Counted from the stretch's first letter, positions 17,942 to 28,564 are shown. The stretch: 64,000 nt of DNA from Leptolyngbya sp. Heron Island J (GCF_000482245.1 NZ_AWNH01000014.1:101091-165090); one strand, 5' to 3'. Numbers and translations are program-made. Notes: generated by a model from the sequence alone, not told the origin.

Positions 17942-19141
17942 ATGCAAGGCCAGTTAAGCGAGCTGGATATTCGCAGTATTTTTCAACTGATTGATATTGG
18001 TCAGCAAACCGGAGAACTCTATATCGAATCTTTCGAGGGGCCAACCAACTCGTGGCTGGTGTTCTTTGCCAACGGAGGTATCCTCTATGCGGGACGCACT
18101 AACGAGCAGCTCAATCGGCTACGCGACATTTTGCATCCTCTCCAGCTCTCGATCAATTGGGCAGACGTTAACTTATCCCATCTGGCTCCCTTACGACCAC
18201 CAGAATACGGTGCACTTTGGTGGTTATTGGAGAACAATCATCTCACCACCCAACAGGCACACTCCGTCCTTCATCGTCTGATCGAAGAAACACTCTTTGA
18301 AGTTATCAGCTTGCACCAAGGACGTTTTGCATTTCAGTTCCATGCCTCTCTAAGTCCTCAATTAACCGAATTTAGCATCGGTCCACTAGTCAAACGAGTG
18401 ATTCGGCAACTACAAGGATGGCTACAGCTACAACCTCACTTCAGCTCGTTTTATGATTGCCCCATCCTGACCGATACATATCGCCCAGAAACAGCATCAA
18501 ATCTTCCTCCGCTTTTGGCGATGGCCAACGGCAAAATCCCTATCATCCAAATTTCACGCCGCCTCAACCGCAGTATCTTTAGCATTGCCAATGGGCTATA
18601 CCCATATTTACAAAAAAGCCAGATTCAGCTGGTGCATCACCCATCGGCATCTGGTTCCCCGTCCACTCAAGGCTCTCCTATCGTTAATGCGGTTCCCCGC
18701 ATCGTATGCATTGATGACACCTTGTCCGTAAGACAAGCAATTGAAATGATGCTGGATACCTATGGATATGAAGTCACCTCTATCGCCAATCCGGTCAAAG
18801 CTCTGAGTTTACTGTTTAGCCTTAAACCAGATTTAATTCTGTGTGATGTAACTATGCCTGAGCTAGAGGGGCATCAGCTATGTGCAATGCTGAGACAAGC
18901 TCCATGGTTTCAGTCAGTGCCCATCGTTATGCTGACCGGCAAGGACAGCTTTGTTGAACGAGTAAAAGCAGATATGGCCGGAGCCACGGACTATCTCACC
19001 AAACCCTTTGGAGAACCCGAACTACTGGCGCTGGTAGAAAAATATGTGGGTCAGGGCAACCCCAAACGACTCGCACCTGAAACACTGCTTGAACAAGAAA
19101 TATCAGCTACCCTCAACCCTGAAACCTGGAGTCATCCATAG
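17942..19141 (+). CDS. hmpA: PatA/PilG-type response regulator
   Basis: 399 residues. The N-terminal ~160 residues (LSELDIRSIFQLIDIGQQTG, FFANGGILYAGR) are the PATAN/DUF4388-type domain of PatA-like cyanobacterial regulators. The C-terminal receiver (253-375) has the acid pair Asp258-Asp259, phospho-acceptor Asp302 (LCDVTMP) and Lys354 (TKPF), so it looks able to be phosphorylated. No DNA-binding domain. It is the first gene of the hmpA-E run, equivalent to PilG in Synechocystis. AGGA precedes the ATG. A 307-bp gap separates it from hmpB. Confidence 0.92.
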   Translation: MQGQLSELDIRSIFQLIDIGQQTGELYIESFEGPTNSWLVFFANGGILYAGRTNEQLNRLRDILHPLQLSINWADVNLSHLAPLRPPEYGALWWLLENNHLTTQQAHSVLHRLIEETLFEVISLHQGRFAFQFHASLSPQLTEFSIGPLVKRVIRQLQGWLQLQPHFSSFYDCPILTDTYRPETASNLPPLLAMANGKIPIIQISRRLNRSIFSIANGLYPYLQKSQIQLVHHPSASGSPSTQGSPIVNAVPRIVCIDDTLSVRQAIEMMLDTYGYEVTSIANPVKALSLLFSLKPDLILCDVTMPELEGHQLCAMLRQAPWFQSVPIVMLTGKDSFVERVKADMAGATDYLTKPFGEPELLALVEKYVGQGNPKRLAPETLLEQEISATLNPETWSHP

Positions 19142-19448
19142 AGGCCATAGAAATCACAGTAACTATGAATTTTCTTTGCAATTATTCATGTAAGTTAGGG
19201 AGCCATTGAGAGCCATACACACAAAAGAATTTTGATGAAAGTTTAATAAATTAGATGTAGACGGGTATTTTATTAGGCACAAGCGGTAGGGTGTGCATTA
19301 TCAACATGCACTTAAGGGTCAATTGGTCGCTGCTTAGCCTCAAAGGTCAAAATTAACTGGGCATACTGGTCAACTAGCTATTTCCCCTAGAGGGGCATAA
19401 TGGGTTGAATCAAGATATGAACCGGTCTTAAACGGCGAAATTCAGGTT
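19142..19448. other. Gap between hmpA and hmpB
   Basis: 307 bp with no coding frame of interest and no strong terminator. hmpB-E may have their own promoter here, but no clear box was assigned. Confidence 0.4.
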
Positions 19449-19814
19449 ATGAGTACGGTTTTAGTGGTAGAAGACAGTGTTGCCCAACGAGAAATGATTA
19501 TTGACTTATTAAAGGGTAATGGTCTGAAAGTAACCGTCGCTAGCGACGGCGTTGAAGCATTAGCTCATATCCAAGGAGATTTGCCCGATTTAGTCGTTTT
19601 AGACATTGTTATGCCGCGGATGAATGGGTACGAAGTCTGTAGACGAATTAAGTCTGATCCAGCCACTCAAAATCTGCCTGTTGTACTGTGTTCGTCTAAA
19701 GGCGAAGAATTTGATCGTTATTGGGGGATGAAACAAGGGGCTGATGCTTACATCGCCAAGCCATTTCAGCCAACTGAGCTTGTAGGTACAGTCAAACAGC
19801 TGCTACGCGATTGA
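19449..19814 (+). CDS. hmpB: CheY-like single-domain response regulator
   Basis: 121 residues, one receiver domain: acid pocket VVEDS, phospho-acceptor Asp52 (VVLDIVMP), Ser82 in CSS and Lys104 (IAKPF). It corresponds to PilH/HmpB of the cyanobacterial pilus chemotaxis systems and is expected to take phosphate from the CheA homologue encoded 3.6 kb downstream. Cytoplasmic. Confidence 0.93.
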   Translation: MSTVLVVEDSVAQREMIIDLLKGNGLKVTVASDGVEALAHIQGDLPDLVVLDIVMPRMNGYEVCRRIKSDPATQNLPVVLCSSKGEEFDRYWGMKQGADAYIAKPFQPTELVGTVKQLLRD

Positions 19815-19846
19815 GATGCCGATGATTTTTGAGGTTATAGGAGCCG

Positions 19847-20377
19847 ATGGTAGGTAATCCAGACTTTCAAACCGGAATAGGGCAAGATCAAGACCCTGAG
19901 CTACAGAAAATTGAAACGCCCGATGGTGAACTTCATCTGCGCTTTTATGTGGGGTCCGATGATGAATTTGCCCTACCTGCTATTGGTATTCGACGAATTA
20001 TTGAAAATCCTCCCGATCGGATTACGCCGGTTCCTAATGTGTCGCCTCTGCTACTTGGCACACTAAATGAACAAGGGCGAGTTATTTGGGTGGCTGATCT
20101 GGGGCAATTTCTGGGATATCCTCAGCCAATGAACACTGACAGGGCAGAAATTCCAGTAATTGCTGTCGAACATCAAGGGACTATGTTAGGCTTAGCCGTT
20201 AATCAGATAGTTGGTACAGATTGGCTAGATGCAGAGCGCATGAAAATATCCCGTGACTACTCTGATACGATGGCACCTTTTCTTAAGGGTGAGTGGATAC
20301 TAAATGCGGATACAGAACGTTCATTACGTCTTCTAGATCACGTAGCAATACTGCGTTCAGCGCGTTGGGTAGCTTAG
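19847..20377 (+). CDS. hmpC: CheW-like coupling protein
   Basis: 176 residues with a single CheW domain (LRFYVGSDDEFALPAIGIRR, ITPVPNVSPLLLGTLNEQGR, VIWVADLGQFLG). It should link receptor HmpD to kinase HmpE. The ATG has AGGAG a few bases upstream. It lies 32 bp after hmpB. Equivalent to PilI. Confidence 0.92.
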   Translation: MVGNPDFQTGIGQDQDPELQKIETPDGELHLRFYVGSDDEFALPAIGIRRIIENPPDRITPVPNVSPLLLGTLNEQGRVIWVADLGQFLGYPQPMNTDRAEIPVIAVEHQGTMLGLAVNQIVGTDWLDAERMKISRDYSDTMAPFLKGEWILNADTERSLRLLDHVAILRSARWVA

Positions 20378-20427
20378 GTTCACTGGTTTGACAAGATGGA
20401 GATGTTTAGACTGGCAGGAGAATACAG

Positions 20428-23334
20428 ATGGCATCGGGTATAGATTACGCTCAAACGTATCAAGCTGCGGAGCGTGCATACATGCAGGGCAGCTATGAGC
20501 AGGCTGCTGACATTATTGAGCAACTGGCGGAAAACTACCCGAGCGACCCAAATGTGCTCCTGCTTAAGGGTCACATCTATTGCTACGGGCTCAGTGCATA
20601 CGATGTAGCACGTACTCAGTACAAATCTGTCCTTGACTTAACTTCCGACCCTGAATTCATAAACTATGCCAATAATGGCCTCACCTACGCAGAGCAAATG
20701 GATGTTGGCCAGGTGCAGGCAGAGGAGAATGGCATGGAGGAAATTACTGCAGATGGTTTATTCGACTCCATAGAACTCTACGGTGATATGGGAGAAGAAG
20801 GTGATGATTTAAGTGCTGGGCTAGATTTATCGTTTGAAGATGCCGATGGTGCTAGCCTTCAAAATGAATCACCAGCAGATCCTCCTACTGACTTAAGCGC
20901 AGGCGAGCCCGAAATACTGGCCAGTGGCGATAGCTATGATCTGGCTACCGAGGCTCTAGCTGATCCCTTTAGTGCCGCTGCAGATTATGAAAGTACATCT
21001 AGCGATCAAGAGCTAGGTCTAGATGACTTAGATGATACTGACGATCCATTTTCCATCAGTGACTTATCAGTGGGTGGCGACCTGGGGAATGCTGAGCTGC
21101 TAGATCCTTTTGCGGACAGTAGTTTGGAGGGGTTGATCGAGTCCTCCGAGGAAGAGGAAGAGGATATTACCCTTGACAATACTGTTCGGGATACTGCCGG
21201 TGTGCAGCAGGATTTATCTCAATTTGATCAAGACGACTTTGAAGAAGCTTTTCCATCTGCCCCATCTTCTCCAGATGATTTTGCTGACTTTCCAGATGTG
21301 GACGATTTTCTGGAGGCAGACAGTCTGCCAGGAATTGACACCCCAGCAGCTGATTTGAGCCTAGATGCTGGATCAGACTTACTAGAGGATCCTGAAGATA
21401 AGACCCTCTTTATGATGGAGCCTGAAGCAGATGAGCAGACTCAGAGTTTGCCTTCAGGAGACTTCCAAGATTTTGATGAAGCCTCAACACTCCCAGGCAT
21501 CGAGATTGTCAACGACGAGCTGGTTGACGATGAAATCGGTGAGCAGACTTTTCCAGGCGTTGACACGATGGAGGGTTTGGAAAGCCAGCAGGGAGGTGAT
21601 ATTGATTTCCTTGACGAGTTTGATGAGTTTGATGATTTAGGCAGTTTGCCAGAATTTGATCTTTCCGAAGGGGGTTCTACTGAGTTTACAGAGCCAGTAG
21701 CAACTTCTGAGGGCATGTTTTCTGATGCTCCAATGACCCATGGTGGCTCTGGATTTAGCTTGGTAGAAGATGATGATCAGGCCATTATTGGGGATGATGA
21801 TATCTTTAGCATCGAAACCGCTGATCAGCTGCCGTCCTTTACCCAGGGTGATGAATCGCCTGCCGTTGTCCCTGAGGTGCAAGATGAGGGGGCCTTAGCT
21901 TGGTTAAACAATGCTCCTCTGGCCACCAAACGCTTGATTATGGCTGGATTAGCTGGTTTGGTCTCTGTGGTTGCGGTTGCTGGGGTGAGTTCGGCTACTT
22001 TAGGTGGGCTATCCGATGATATTTCTCAAAGCGATCGCACTTTAATTGCTCGGATACGTCCTGCCGTTATGGGCAGTGCAGCTGGCATTGCTAGCTTTTT
22101 AACAGTATTGGGATTAGGCACTTTAATTGATCGCCAGGCCAAGCGATCCATCGAAAATTTACAACAGCAGTTTGATCTGGTCTCTCAAGGTGATTTAAAT
22201 GCCCGAGCCACCGCCTACTCGAGCGATGACTTAGGACAGTTAGCCACAGGATTTAATCAAATGGCTCGGGTGATTCTAACCACTACGAGCGAAGCCCAGC
22301 GTAAAGCCCAGGAACAAGAGCAAGCCAAAGAAGACTTACAGCGGCAGGTAATCCGACTGTTGGACGATGTAGAAGGCGCTGCTCGTGGTGATTTAACCGT
22401 ACAGGCAGAAGTAACCGCTGACGTATTAGGCGCGGTCGCCGATTCATTTAACTTAACAATTCAAAATTTGCGAGAGATTGTACAACAGGTAAGTGACGCC
22501 GCTCTCCAGGTTACTAAGAGTTCCTCTGACAATGAAATGTTTGCCCGCAGCCTATCAGCAGATGCCCTGCGGCAGGCTGAGGAGTTAGCAGTCACCCTCA
22601 ATTCTGTACAGGTGATGACCGAATCGATTCAGCGAGTAGCCGACAGTGCACGGGAAGCTGAAGAAGTTGCTCGCTCCGCATCGGCCACCGCTTTACGCGG
22701 GGGTGAGGCAGTAGAACGCACGGTGGCTGGCATCCTAGAGATTCGTGAGACAGTGGCTGAAACCACTCGTAAGGTTAAGCGTTTAGCTGAATCCTCCCAA
22801 GAAATTTCCAAAATTGTCGCCCTAATTTCTCAGATTGCGTCTCGAACCAACCTGCTCGCCTTAAACGCTAGTATTGAGGCTGCCCGTGCTGGAGAAGCAG
22901 GCCGTGGCTTTGCCATTGTGGCCGATGAAGTTCGACAGCTAGCTGACCGCGCTGCTAAGGCATCAAAAGAAATTGAGCAAATCGTTTTACAGATTCAAGG
23001 TGAGACCAGCGGTGTGATGACGGCTATGGAAGAAGGCACACAGCAGGTCATTGAGGGGACACGATTAGCAGAACAGGCAAAACGCTCTCTAGAGGATATT
23101 ATTCAAGTATCTAATCGTATTGATGTACTGGTTCGTTCCATTACCGCTGATACGGTTGAACAAACCGAAACATCACGAGCCGTTGCTCAGGTGATGCAGT
23201 CGGTTGAGTTAACGGCCCAAGAGACGTCCCAAGAGTCTCAGCGGGTGTCAGCTTCTCTGCAAAATCTAGTGGGTGTGGCTCGCGATCTATTGACATCAGT
23301 AGAGCGCTTTAAGGTAGAGAGTGAGAAAAAGTAG
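20428..23334 (+). CDS. hmpD: Methyl-accepting chemotaxis receptor with TPR and acidic linker
   Basis: 968 residues, ATG with AGGAG upstream. In order: a TPR-like region (8-85); a very acidic, low-complexity segment (~110-495) holding a repeated [LF]PG[IV][DE] motif; two membrane helices (~506-528 and ~548-570) with a loop of only about 18 residues; two HAMP-like modules (~570-622, ~648-695); and the receptor signalling domain (~700-965) with hairpin tip [20 protein letters not shown] near 808-828. PilJ-type receptor. With almost no periplasmic part, the input is probably cytoplasmic or within the membrane. No CheR or CheB gene is nearby. Confidence 0.93.
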   Translation: MASGIDYAQTYQAAERAYMQGSYEQAADIIEQLAENYPSDPNVLLLKGHIYCYGLSAYDVARTQYKSVLDLTSDPEFINYANNGLTYAEQMDVGQVQAEENGMEEITADGLFDSIELYGDMGEEGDDLSAGLDLSFEDADGASLQNESPADPPTDLSAGEPEILASGDSYDLATEALADPFSAAADYESTSSDQELGLDDLDDTDDPFSISDLSVGGDLGNAELLDPFADSSLEGLIESSEEEEEDITLDNTVRDTAGVQQDLSQFDQDDFEEAFPSAPSSPDDFADFPDVDDFLEADSLPGIDTPAADLSLDAGSDLLEDPEDKTLFMMEPEADEQTQSLPSGDFQDFDEASTLPGIEIVNDELVDDEIGEQTFPGVDTMEGLESQQGGDIDFLDEFDEFDDLGSLPEFDLSEGGSTEFTEPVATSEGMFSDAPMTHGGSGFSLVEDDDQAIIGDDDIFSIETADQLPSFTQGDESPAVVPEVQDEGALAWLNNAPLATKRLIMAGLAGLVSVVAVAGVSSATLGGLSDDISQSDRTLIARIRPAVMGSAAGIASFLTVLGLGTLIDRQAKRSIENLQQQFDLVSQGDLNARATAYSSDDLGQLATGFNQMARVILTTTSEAQRKAQEQEQAKEDLQRQVIRLLDDVEGAARGDLTVQAEVTADVLGAVADSFNLTIQNLREIVQQVSDAALQVTKSSSDNEMFARSLSADALRQAEELAVTLNSVQVMTESIQRVADSAREAEEVARSASATALRGGEAVERTVAGILEIRETVAETTRKVKRLAESSQEISKIVALISQIASRTNLLALNASIEAARAGEAGRGFAIVADEVRQLADRAAKASKEIEQIVLQIQGETSGVMTAMEEGTQQVIEGTRLAEQAKRSLEDIIQVSNRIDVLVRSITADTVEQTETSRAVAQVMQSVELTAQETSQESQRVSASLQNLVGVARDLLTSVERFKVESEKK

Positions 23335-23395
23335 TCTGTTGTCGCGTACAGCAGGACTGGCCTAATTTTCGATTTCATCTAGGGAGACGAGGGTG

Positions 23396-26300
23396 ATGGT
23401 GCCTGAGCAACAACAGCGTATATTGGGCTACTTCATTGAAGAAGCCAAGGATCATCTCAATACCATTGAGCAAGGTTTGCTCAATCTTCAGGCAACCATT
23501 AGAAATCCTGAAATGGCCAATGAGGTGTTTCGAGCTGCTCACTCTGTCAAAGGTGGGGCTGCGATGTTGGGCATTGAAAGCATGCAGCGCACTTCCCACC
23601 GGCTAGAAGATTATTTTAAGCTACTCAAAGAAGCTCCGATCCAGGTTGATCTTTCCCTAGAATCGATGTTTCTGCAGGTGTTTGATGCCCTGCAAGAACT
23701 GCTTGAACAACTGCAAGGTCCGTTTGGCCTGACTGACGACAAAGAGCAGGGCATTATGGCTGCAGTAGAGCCAGTATTCCAGCAACTGCAGGAACATTTA
23801 GATCAGCTCGTTGCAGAAGCAGATGCCAATGGCCCTAGTGAAACTACGATGGCTCCTGCACCAGCAGTTGCTTCCTCGCCTCGATTGGTTGAAGAAAGTG
23901 CGTTGAAGCTTGTGTTTAGCAGTGATGTGTCAGCAGCTTTACGGGAAATGCTGGTTCGTTTTAAGCAAACAGATACCGACGCTAGCCGCACTGCCTTAGA
24001 GGGCTGTTGCCGATTACTGGAACGATTTGGTGAGCAATTTAATTTGCCAACCTGGATGAATTTGGTCAAACATGCTCGCTGGGCAGTGTGTGATCTCAAC
24101 AATGATTATCGTACCTTAGCCCCGGTACTCATTAAGGAAATCAAAAAAGCACAAGACTTGGTTTTAGCTGGGCAGGAACCTGCGATCTCCATTTCCGAAA
24201 CATTGCAATCACTAGCAGCCCAGGGAGATCCAACTGATACCACTGATGATCTAGATAGTCTGTTTGCCAGCGATGAATCAAGCAGTTCTTCTGCTCTCGA
24301 CGATCTTGAAACCCTGGCCACCCTTGAACCCAGCCATAACACTGACAGCACCGATCCATCAGCCAATAGCAGCGAGGGCATATCTCTAGATGAACTCCTC
24401 AATGATGCCGCCATATCGCCCTCTGGTCCAGAAGTTGGAGCCGCTGAACTCACTAGTTTGGCCGATCTCTTTGAAGCTGGCGGGGACACCCTCGACAGCG
24501 ACTGGCAAGAAGAAGAGATTCCCCTTAACGAAGGCACTCCCCCCGAAGAATCCATCGATATCGACATTGCTCCTGACTTTGAAGATTTACTCAACGATGG
24601 CGCATCAGACCTAGAAAGCAGCACTAATGATTTTGAATCAGGCAACGAACTAGCCGATCTCTTTGGCGATACAGACACCACGGAAACTACCGATAGCCTT
24701 GACAGCCTTGACACTGAACTCGGTAATCTGAACGGTCAAACGACTGCGCCAAATGCTATGGAAACTAGCCAGTCTGATAGTTCTGACACCTCTATTGACG
24801 GATTGTTTGATGGTATGGACGCTGCTGATAATGTGGCTGACGTTGATGATTTATTCAGTGATCTCAACACATCAGCTGCATCCGATCTCGACAGCGAGTT
24901 AGACAATCTAATAGAGCAAACAGACACCCTAGACAGTATTGATGCTTCATCCTCTGAAACCCTTGATACTTCAGTAGACGATTTATTCGATGACGTTGCA
25001 GCCACTGAAACCCTTGATGCTTCAGTAGACGATTTATTCGATGACGTTGCAGCCACTGACAGCATATCTGATGAAAACGCTGAGGTTGATGATCTTTTTA
25101 GTGGCTTAGACACCTCTGACACAAAGGGAGCAGACGACCTGTTGTCCCTGTCGCATGAGCTGGATAATCTCAACGAACTGACATCCTCAGAAAACACTGA
25201 TAGTGATAATGATGTATCAACAACTGACAACACGTCTGAGGTTGATGCTCTCTTGAGTGGTCTGAACACATCTGAAGCAGAAGGAACAGACGAGCTATTA
25301 GCTTTATCTGATGACTTGGACCTGAATAACCTTGACGACCAGACATCCTCAGAAAATGCTAACAGCGATGAGCTAATAGCCACAGAGCTTGATTTAGATT
25401 TTGAGAGCCCTGCCGCCACCATTACTTCTGAGCTAGACGATATGCTCGCAGACGATCCAGAGGAGAGTAGCCTCCCCTCAGACTCTACCGATAGCTTCTT
25501 TATGGAGACAGACGAGGCTGCCGCCGCTGGTACAGAATCACAAAACTCAGAGTTTGATGCGTTCTTCTCTATAGATGACTCACCTGCAAAGTCTTCGGAC
25601 GCAGAAGAACTGGATTCACTAAGCGACGATCTCTGGACAACAGACAGAAAAGCAACTGCAGCAACAACATCACCAAGCCTCCCAGAGGATCTATCCGGGG
25701 ACATTTGGGCTGAATCCAGCCAGACAGAGGGCACTACTGATCTAAATACCCATGATTTAGATAACGATATCGCTGCATTGACAGAAGAGCCCGCTACAAA
25801 TTCCGATGATTTAGACTTGGAAGATGTATGGGCATCCGTAGAGGACCTTAGCCTGGAGGATATAGCATCCGCCTCAGAAGCCCAATCGGAGACTGCTGCT
25901 ACCGCTGAAATATCCCCACCTGCTGAAGAAGATTTAGCATTAGACCAGCTATTGGGCGATGATGCCCTCGCTAATGTTGATGCTGATAATGATTTAGAGA
26001 GTTTGTTTGGCGATAGTGAGCCCTCCGCTGAGCCCGAACTGTCCTTAGATATTGAGCCTATGGAGCTAGACAGCTTAGCTGAGCTGGATATCAGTTTGTC
26101 GGACCCCAGTTTGAATGGAAACTTAGACAGCGAGCCCAACCAAAACGACACCAGCACAACGCCAGATATCCTGAGTGAGCCGCCAGCCAGTGCTGTTGAC
26201 TTTGATCTGTTTGATCTAGAAGACGATGGTATCGTTACAGGATTTGTTACTGACGACAACATAACGGACGGTACCGAAGCATCTACTCCCCCTGTTAGTG

Positions 26301-28564
26301 AGTTGTTCAGTGATCCTGAGCCCCCCGCGGAGAGTCAAGCCTCAGAATCGCTGGATGAATTACTTTCAGAAACTACTGAAGTCACCACACCTCCAGTAGT
26401 CGACACCAGTGATGAATTTGGTGAGCTAGAAGCTCTCATAGAAACTCCAGATACAGCAGCAGCTAGCTCCATGGCTGCAGCTTCAGCTTCATCAGACCTG
26501 GATGATGAATTTGGTGATTTAGAAGCGTTACTGCAAGATACTGATAAAACCTTAGCAACAACAGCGGCTAGCAGCGCTAAGGCCTATCGACCCATATCTA
26601 ATCGCTTATCTGCGCGTCGCATGCTGGCCGATCAAACCATGCGCGTATCGGTCAGTCATCTAGATAATCTCAGCAATCTGGTAGGAGAGTTAGTCGTTAA
26701 TCGTAACACCCTGGAGCAAGATCAAGAACGTCTGCGCCAATTTTTAGAGAATCTACTGTTCCAAGTGCAGCAGCTAAATGATGTGGGCCAACGCATGCGT
26801 GATCTCTATGAACGTTCTCTGCTGGAAAGCTCGTTAATTTCTAGCCGCCAGTCCTATCACATGGCAGCGGCAGGAACTACGACAGAAGGAAACGAGGATC
26901 ACGCCACTGGTGAATCCTTCGACGCCTTGGAAATGGATAGATTCACCGGGTTCCACACGCTTTCTCAGGAAATGATTGAACTGATTGTGCGTGTCCGCGA
27001 GTCAGCGTCTGATATTGCTTATACTGTTGAATCATCTGACCAAGTTACCCGACAATTTAGACAAGTTACCAATCAGCTCCAAGAAGGGTTGAACAAGGCA
27101 CGTATGGTGCCATTTACCCAAGCGGCATCACGGTTGCCCCGAGCAGTTCGAGATATTTCCCTCAAGTGTGGTAAGGAAGCACGGCTCATCGTAGAAGGCC
27201 GCGATATTCTAATTGACAAAATGATCTTAGAGCAGCTCTACGATCCTATGACTCACCTAGTGAACAATGCCATCACCCACGGCATTGAAACCCCTGAGGA
27301 AAGACGTAGAGCTGGCAAAACACCGGAAGGGTTAATTACTGTACGTGCGTTTTATCAAGGCAACCAAACAGTTATCTCCGTTGGTGATGATGGAGCTGGT
27401 ATTGATCCCAATATTGTTAAACAAAAGGCTCTGCAAAAAAGGCTAATTTCCCAGGCCGAAGCTCAGACAATGACAGTGTTAGATGTCTACGACCTACTAT
27501 TTCATCCTGGATTTAGTACACGAGATCAGGCTGATGACTTTGCTGGACGAGGGTTTGGCATGGATGTGGTAAGGACATCCTTGGCGGATATTCGCGGTAA
27601 TATCACCATCGATTCTGAACTGGGGCGCGGCACTAACTTCACCATTCGTCTACCCCTGACCTTGAGTATTTCTAAGGCACTCAGCTGCATTAGTAATCAA
27701 GCGCGAATTGCTTTCCCGATGGACGGTGTCGAAGATATGTTCGACGTATCGCGGGAACGTATTCAGAAAAACAATGAAGGCCAGGATTGCATCCTCTGGC
27801 GCGACACCCTATTGCCGTTCCAAAACTTATCTGATCTACTGTCCTTTAATCGCACTCTGGGTCGAGGGCGCGTTTATGGCGGTAACCAGGATGAGAATAT
27901 GATTTCCATCGTTGTGTTACGCAGCGCCAATAGCTTTATCGCTTTAGAAGTTGATCAGGTGATGGGTGAACAGGAGATTGTGATCAAACAGCTAGAAGGC
28001 CCCGTGCCTAAACCTACGGGTATTGCTGGAGCAACCGTCTTAGGGGATGGACGGGTGATGCCTATTGCCGACGTACTGGAGCTGATTGATCTGGCGATGG
28101 GTCGGGTACGTCGTGAACCGAATGCTGCACTGTGGGCTCAGGCTGAGGAAGCTCCTCCTGAGGAACCAGCTAAGGTGAAATCTGAACCTACTGTGTTAAT
28201 CGTGGATGATTCGATCACGGTCCGTGAGCTGTTATCGATGAGTTTTAACAAAGTGGGCTACCGGGTTGAACAGGCTCGAGATGGTCAAGAAGCCTGGGAA
28301 AAATTACGGTCTGGCCTGCCTTGCGATTTGGTCTTCTGTGATATTGAGATGCCGCGCATGGATGGCTTAGAGCTATTATCACGGCTACAAAAAGACAGTG
28401 GATTACAGCAAATCCCCATTGCGATGTTGACCTCAAGGGGAGCTGATAGACATCGACAAATGGCGGTCGATCTAGGCGCTAGTGGTTACTTTACTAAACC
28501 CTACTTGGAAGAAGCCTTGCTCGATGCAGCCAATAAGATGCTTCATGGAGAAAGATTGGTATAG
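23396..28564 (+). CDS. hmpE: CheA-type hybrid histidine kinase with very long acidic linker
   Basis: 1722 residues from the ATG at 23396; a GTG at 23393 would add one. An HPt domain comes first (~1-110) with phospho-acceptor His near residue 49 (AAHSVKGGA). A second helical domain follows (~165-265). Residues ~270-1060 are Asp/Ser/Glu/Thr-rich with about 18 D-x-L-[FL] motifs. Then come a dimerisation domain (~1080-1160), HATPase (LVNNAITHGIE, GDDGAGID, GRGFGMDVV), a CheW-like domain (~1430-1580) and a receiver with Asp near 1648 (FCDIEMP). It should phosphorylate HmpA/B. Equivalent to PilL, which is split into two genes in Synechocystis. Confidence 0.93.
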   Translation: MVPEQQQRILGYFIEEAKDHLNTIEQGLLNLQATIRNPEMANEVFRAAHSVKGGAAMLGIESMQRTSHRLEDYFKLLKEAPIQVDLSLESMFLQVFDALQELLEQLQGPFGLTDDKEQGIMAAVEPVFQQLQEHLDQLVAEADANGPSETTMAPAPAVASSPRLVEESALKLVFSSDVSAALREMLVRFKQTDTDASRTALEGCCRLLERFGEQFNLPTWMNLVKHARWAVCDLNNDYRTLAPVLIKEIKKAQDLVLAGQEPAISISETLQSLAAQGDPTDTTDDLDSLFASDESSSSSALDDLETLATLEPSHNTDSTDPSANSSEGISLDELLNDAAISPSGPEVGAAELTSLADLFEAGGDTLDSDWQEEEIPLNEGTPPEESIDIDIAPDFEDLLNDGASDLESSTNDFESGNELADLFGDTDTTETTDSLDSLDTELGNLNGQTTAPNAMETSQSDSSDTSIDGLFDGMDAADNVADVDDLFSDLNTSAASDLDSELDNLIEQTDTLDSIDASSSETLDTSVDDLFDDVAATETLDASVDDLFDDVAATDSISDENAEVDDLFSGLDTSDTKGADDLLSLSHELDNLNELTSSENTDSDNDVSTTDNTSEVDALLSGLNTSEAEGTDELLALSDDLDLNNLDDQTSSENANSDELIATELDLDFESPAATITSELDDMLADDPEESSLPSDSTDSFFMETDEAAAAGTESQNSEFDAFFSIDDSPAKSSDAEELDSLSDDLWTTDRKATAATTSPSLPEDLSGDIWAESSQTEGTTDLNTHDLDNDIAALTEEPATNSDDLDLEDVWASVEDLSLEDIASASEAQSETAATAEISPPAEEDLALDQLLGDDALANVDADNDLESLFGDSEPSAEPELSLDIEPMELDSLAELDISLSDPSLNGNLDSEPNQNDTSTTPDILSEPPASAVDFDLFDLEDDGIVTGFVTDDNITDGTEASTPPVSELFSDPEPPAESQASESLDELLSETTEVTTPPVVDTSDEFGELEALIETPDTAAASSMAAASASSDLDDEFGDLEALLQDTDKTLATTAASSAKAYRPISNRLSARRMLADQTMRVSVSHLDNLSNLVGELVVNRNTLEQDQERLRQFLENLLFQVQQLNDVGQRMRDLYERSLLESSLISSRQSYHMAAAGTTTEGNEDHATGESFDALEMDRFTGFHTLSQEMIELIVRVRESASDIAYTVESSDQVTRQFRQVTNQLQEGLNKARMVPFTQAASRLPRAVRDISLKCGKEARLIVEGRDILIDKMILEQLYDPMTHLVNNAITHGIETPEERRRAGKTPEGLITVRAFYQGNQTVISVGDDGAGIDPNIVKQKALQKRLISQAEAQTMTVLDVYDLLFHPGFSTRDQADDFAGRGFGMDVVRTSLADIRGNITIDSELGRGTNFTIRLPLTLSISKALSCISNQARIAFPMDGVEDMFDVSRERIQKNNEGQDCILWRDTLLPFQNLSDLLSFNRTLGRGRVYGGNQDENMISIVVLRSANSFIALEVDQVMGEQEIVIKQLEGPVPKPTGIAGATVLGDGRVMPIADVLELIDLAMGRVRREPNAALWAQAEEAPPEEPAKVKSEPTVLIVDDSITVRELLSMSFNKVGYRVEQARDGQEAWEKLRSGLPCDLVFCDIEMPRMDGLELLSRLQKDSGLQQIPIAMLTSRGADRHRQMAVDLGASGYFTKPYLEEALLDAANKMLHGERLV
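24954..25056 (+). repeat. 51-bp tandem duplication inside hmpE
   Basis: Two nearly identical 51-bp units in frame, each encoding a 17-residue unit around TSVDDLFDDVAATETLD. Only about two bases differ between the copies, so the duplication looks recent. The neighbouring VDDLF-containing units are older, diverged relatives. Confidence 0.8.

Noticed and set aside
24736-26262. 508-codon open frame on the minus strand opposite hmpE, with a 202-codon one next to it (24106-24714)
   Set aside because: The proteins are almost only Ser, Leu and Val, the mirror of the Asp/Ser-rich hmpE codons. The plus-strand frame has flanking conserved domains, so these are composition shadows.
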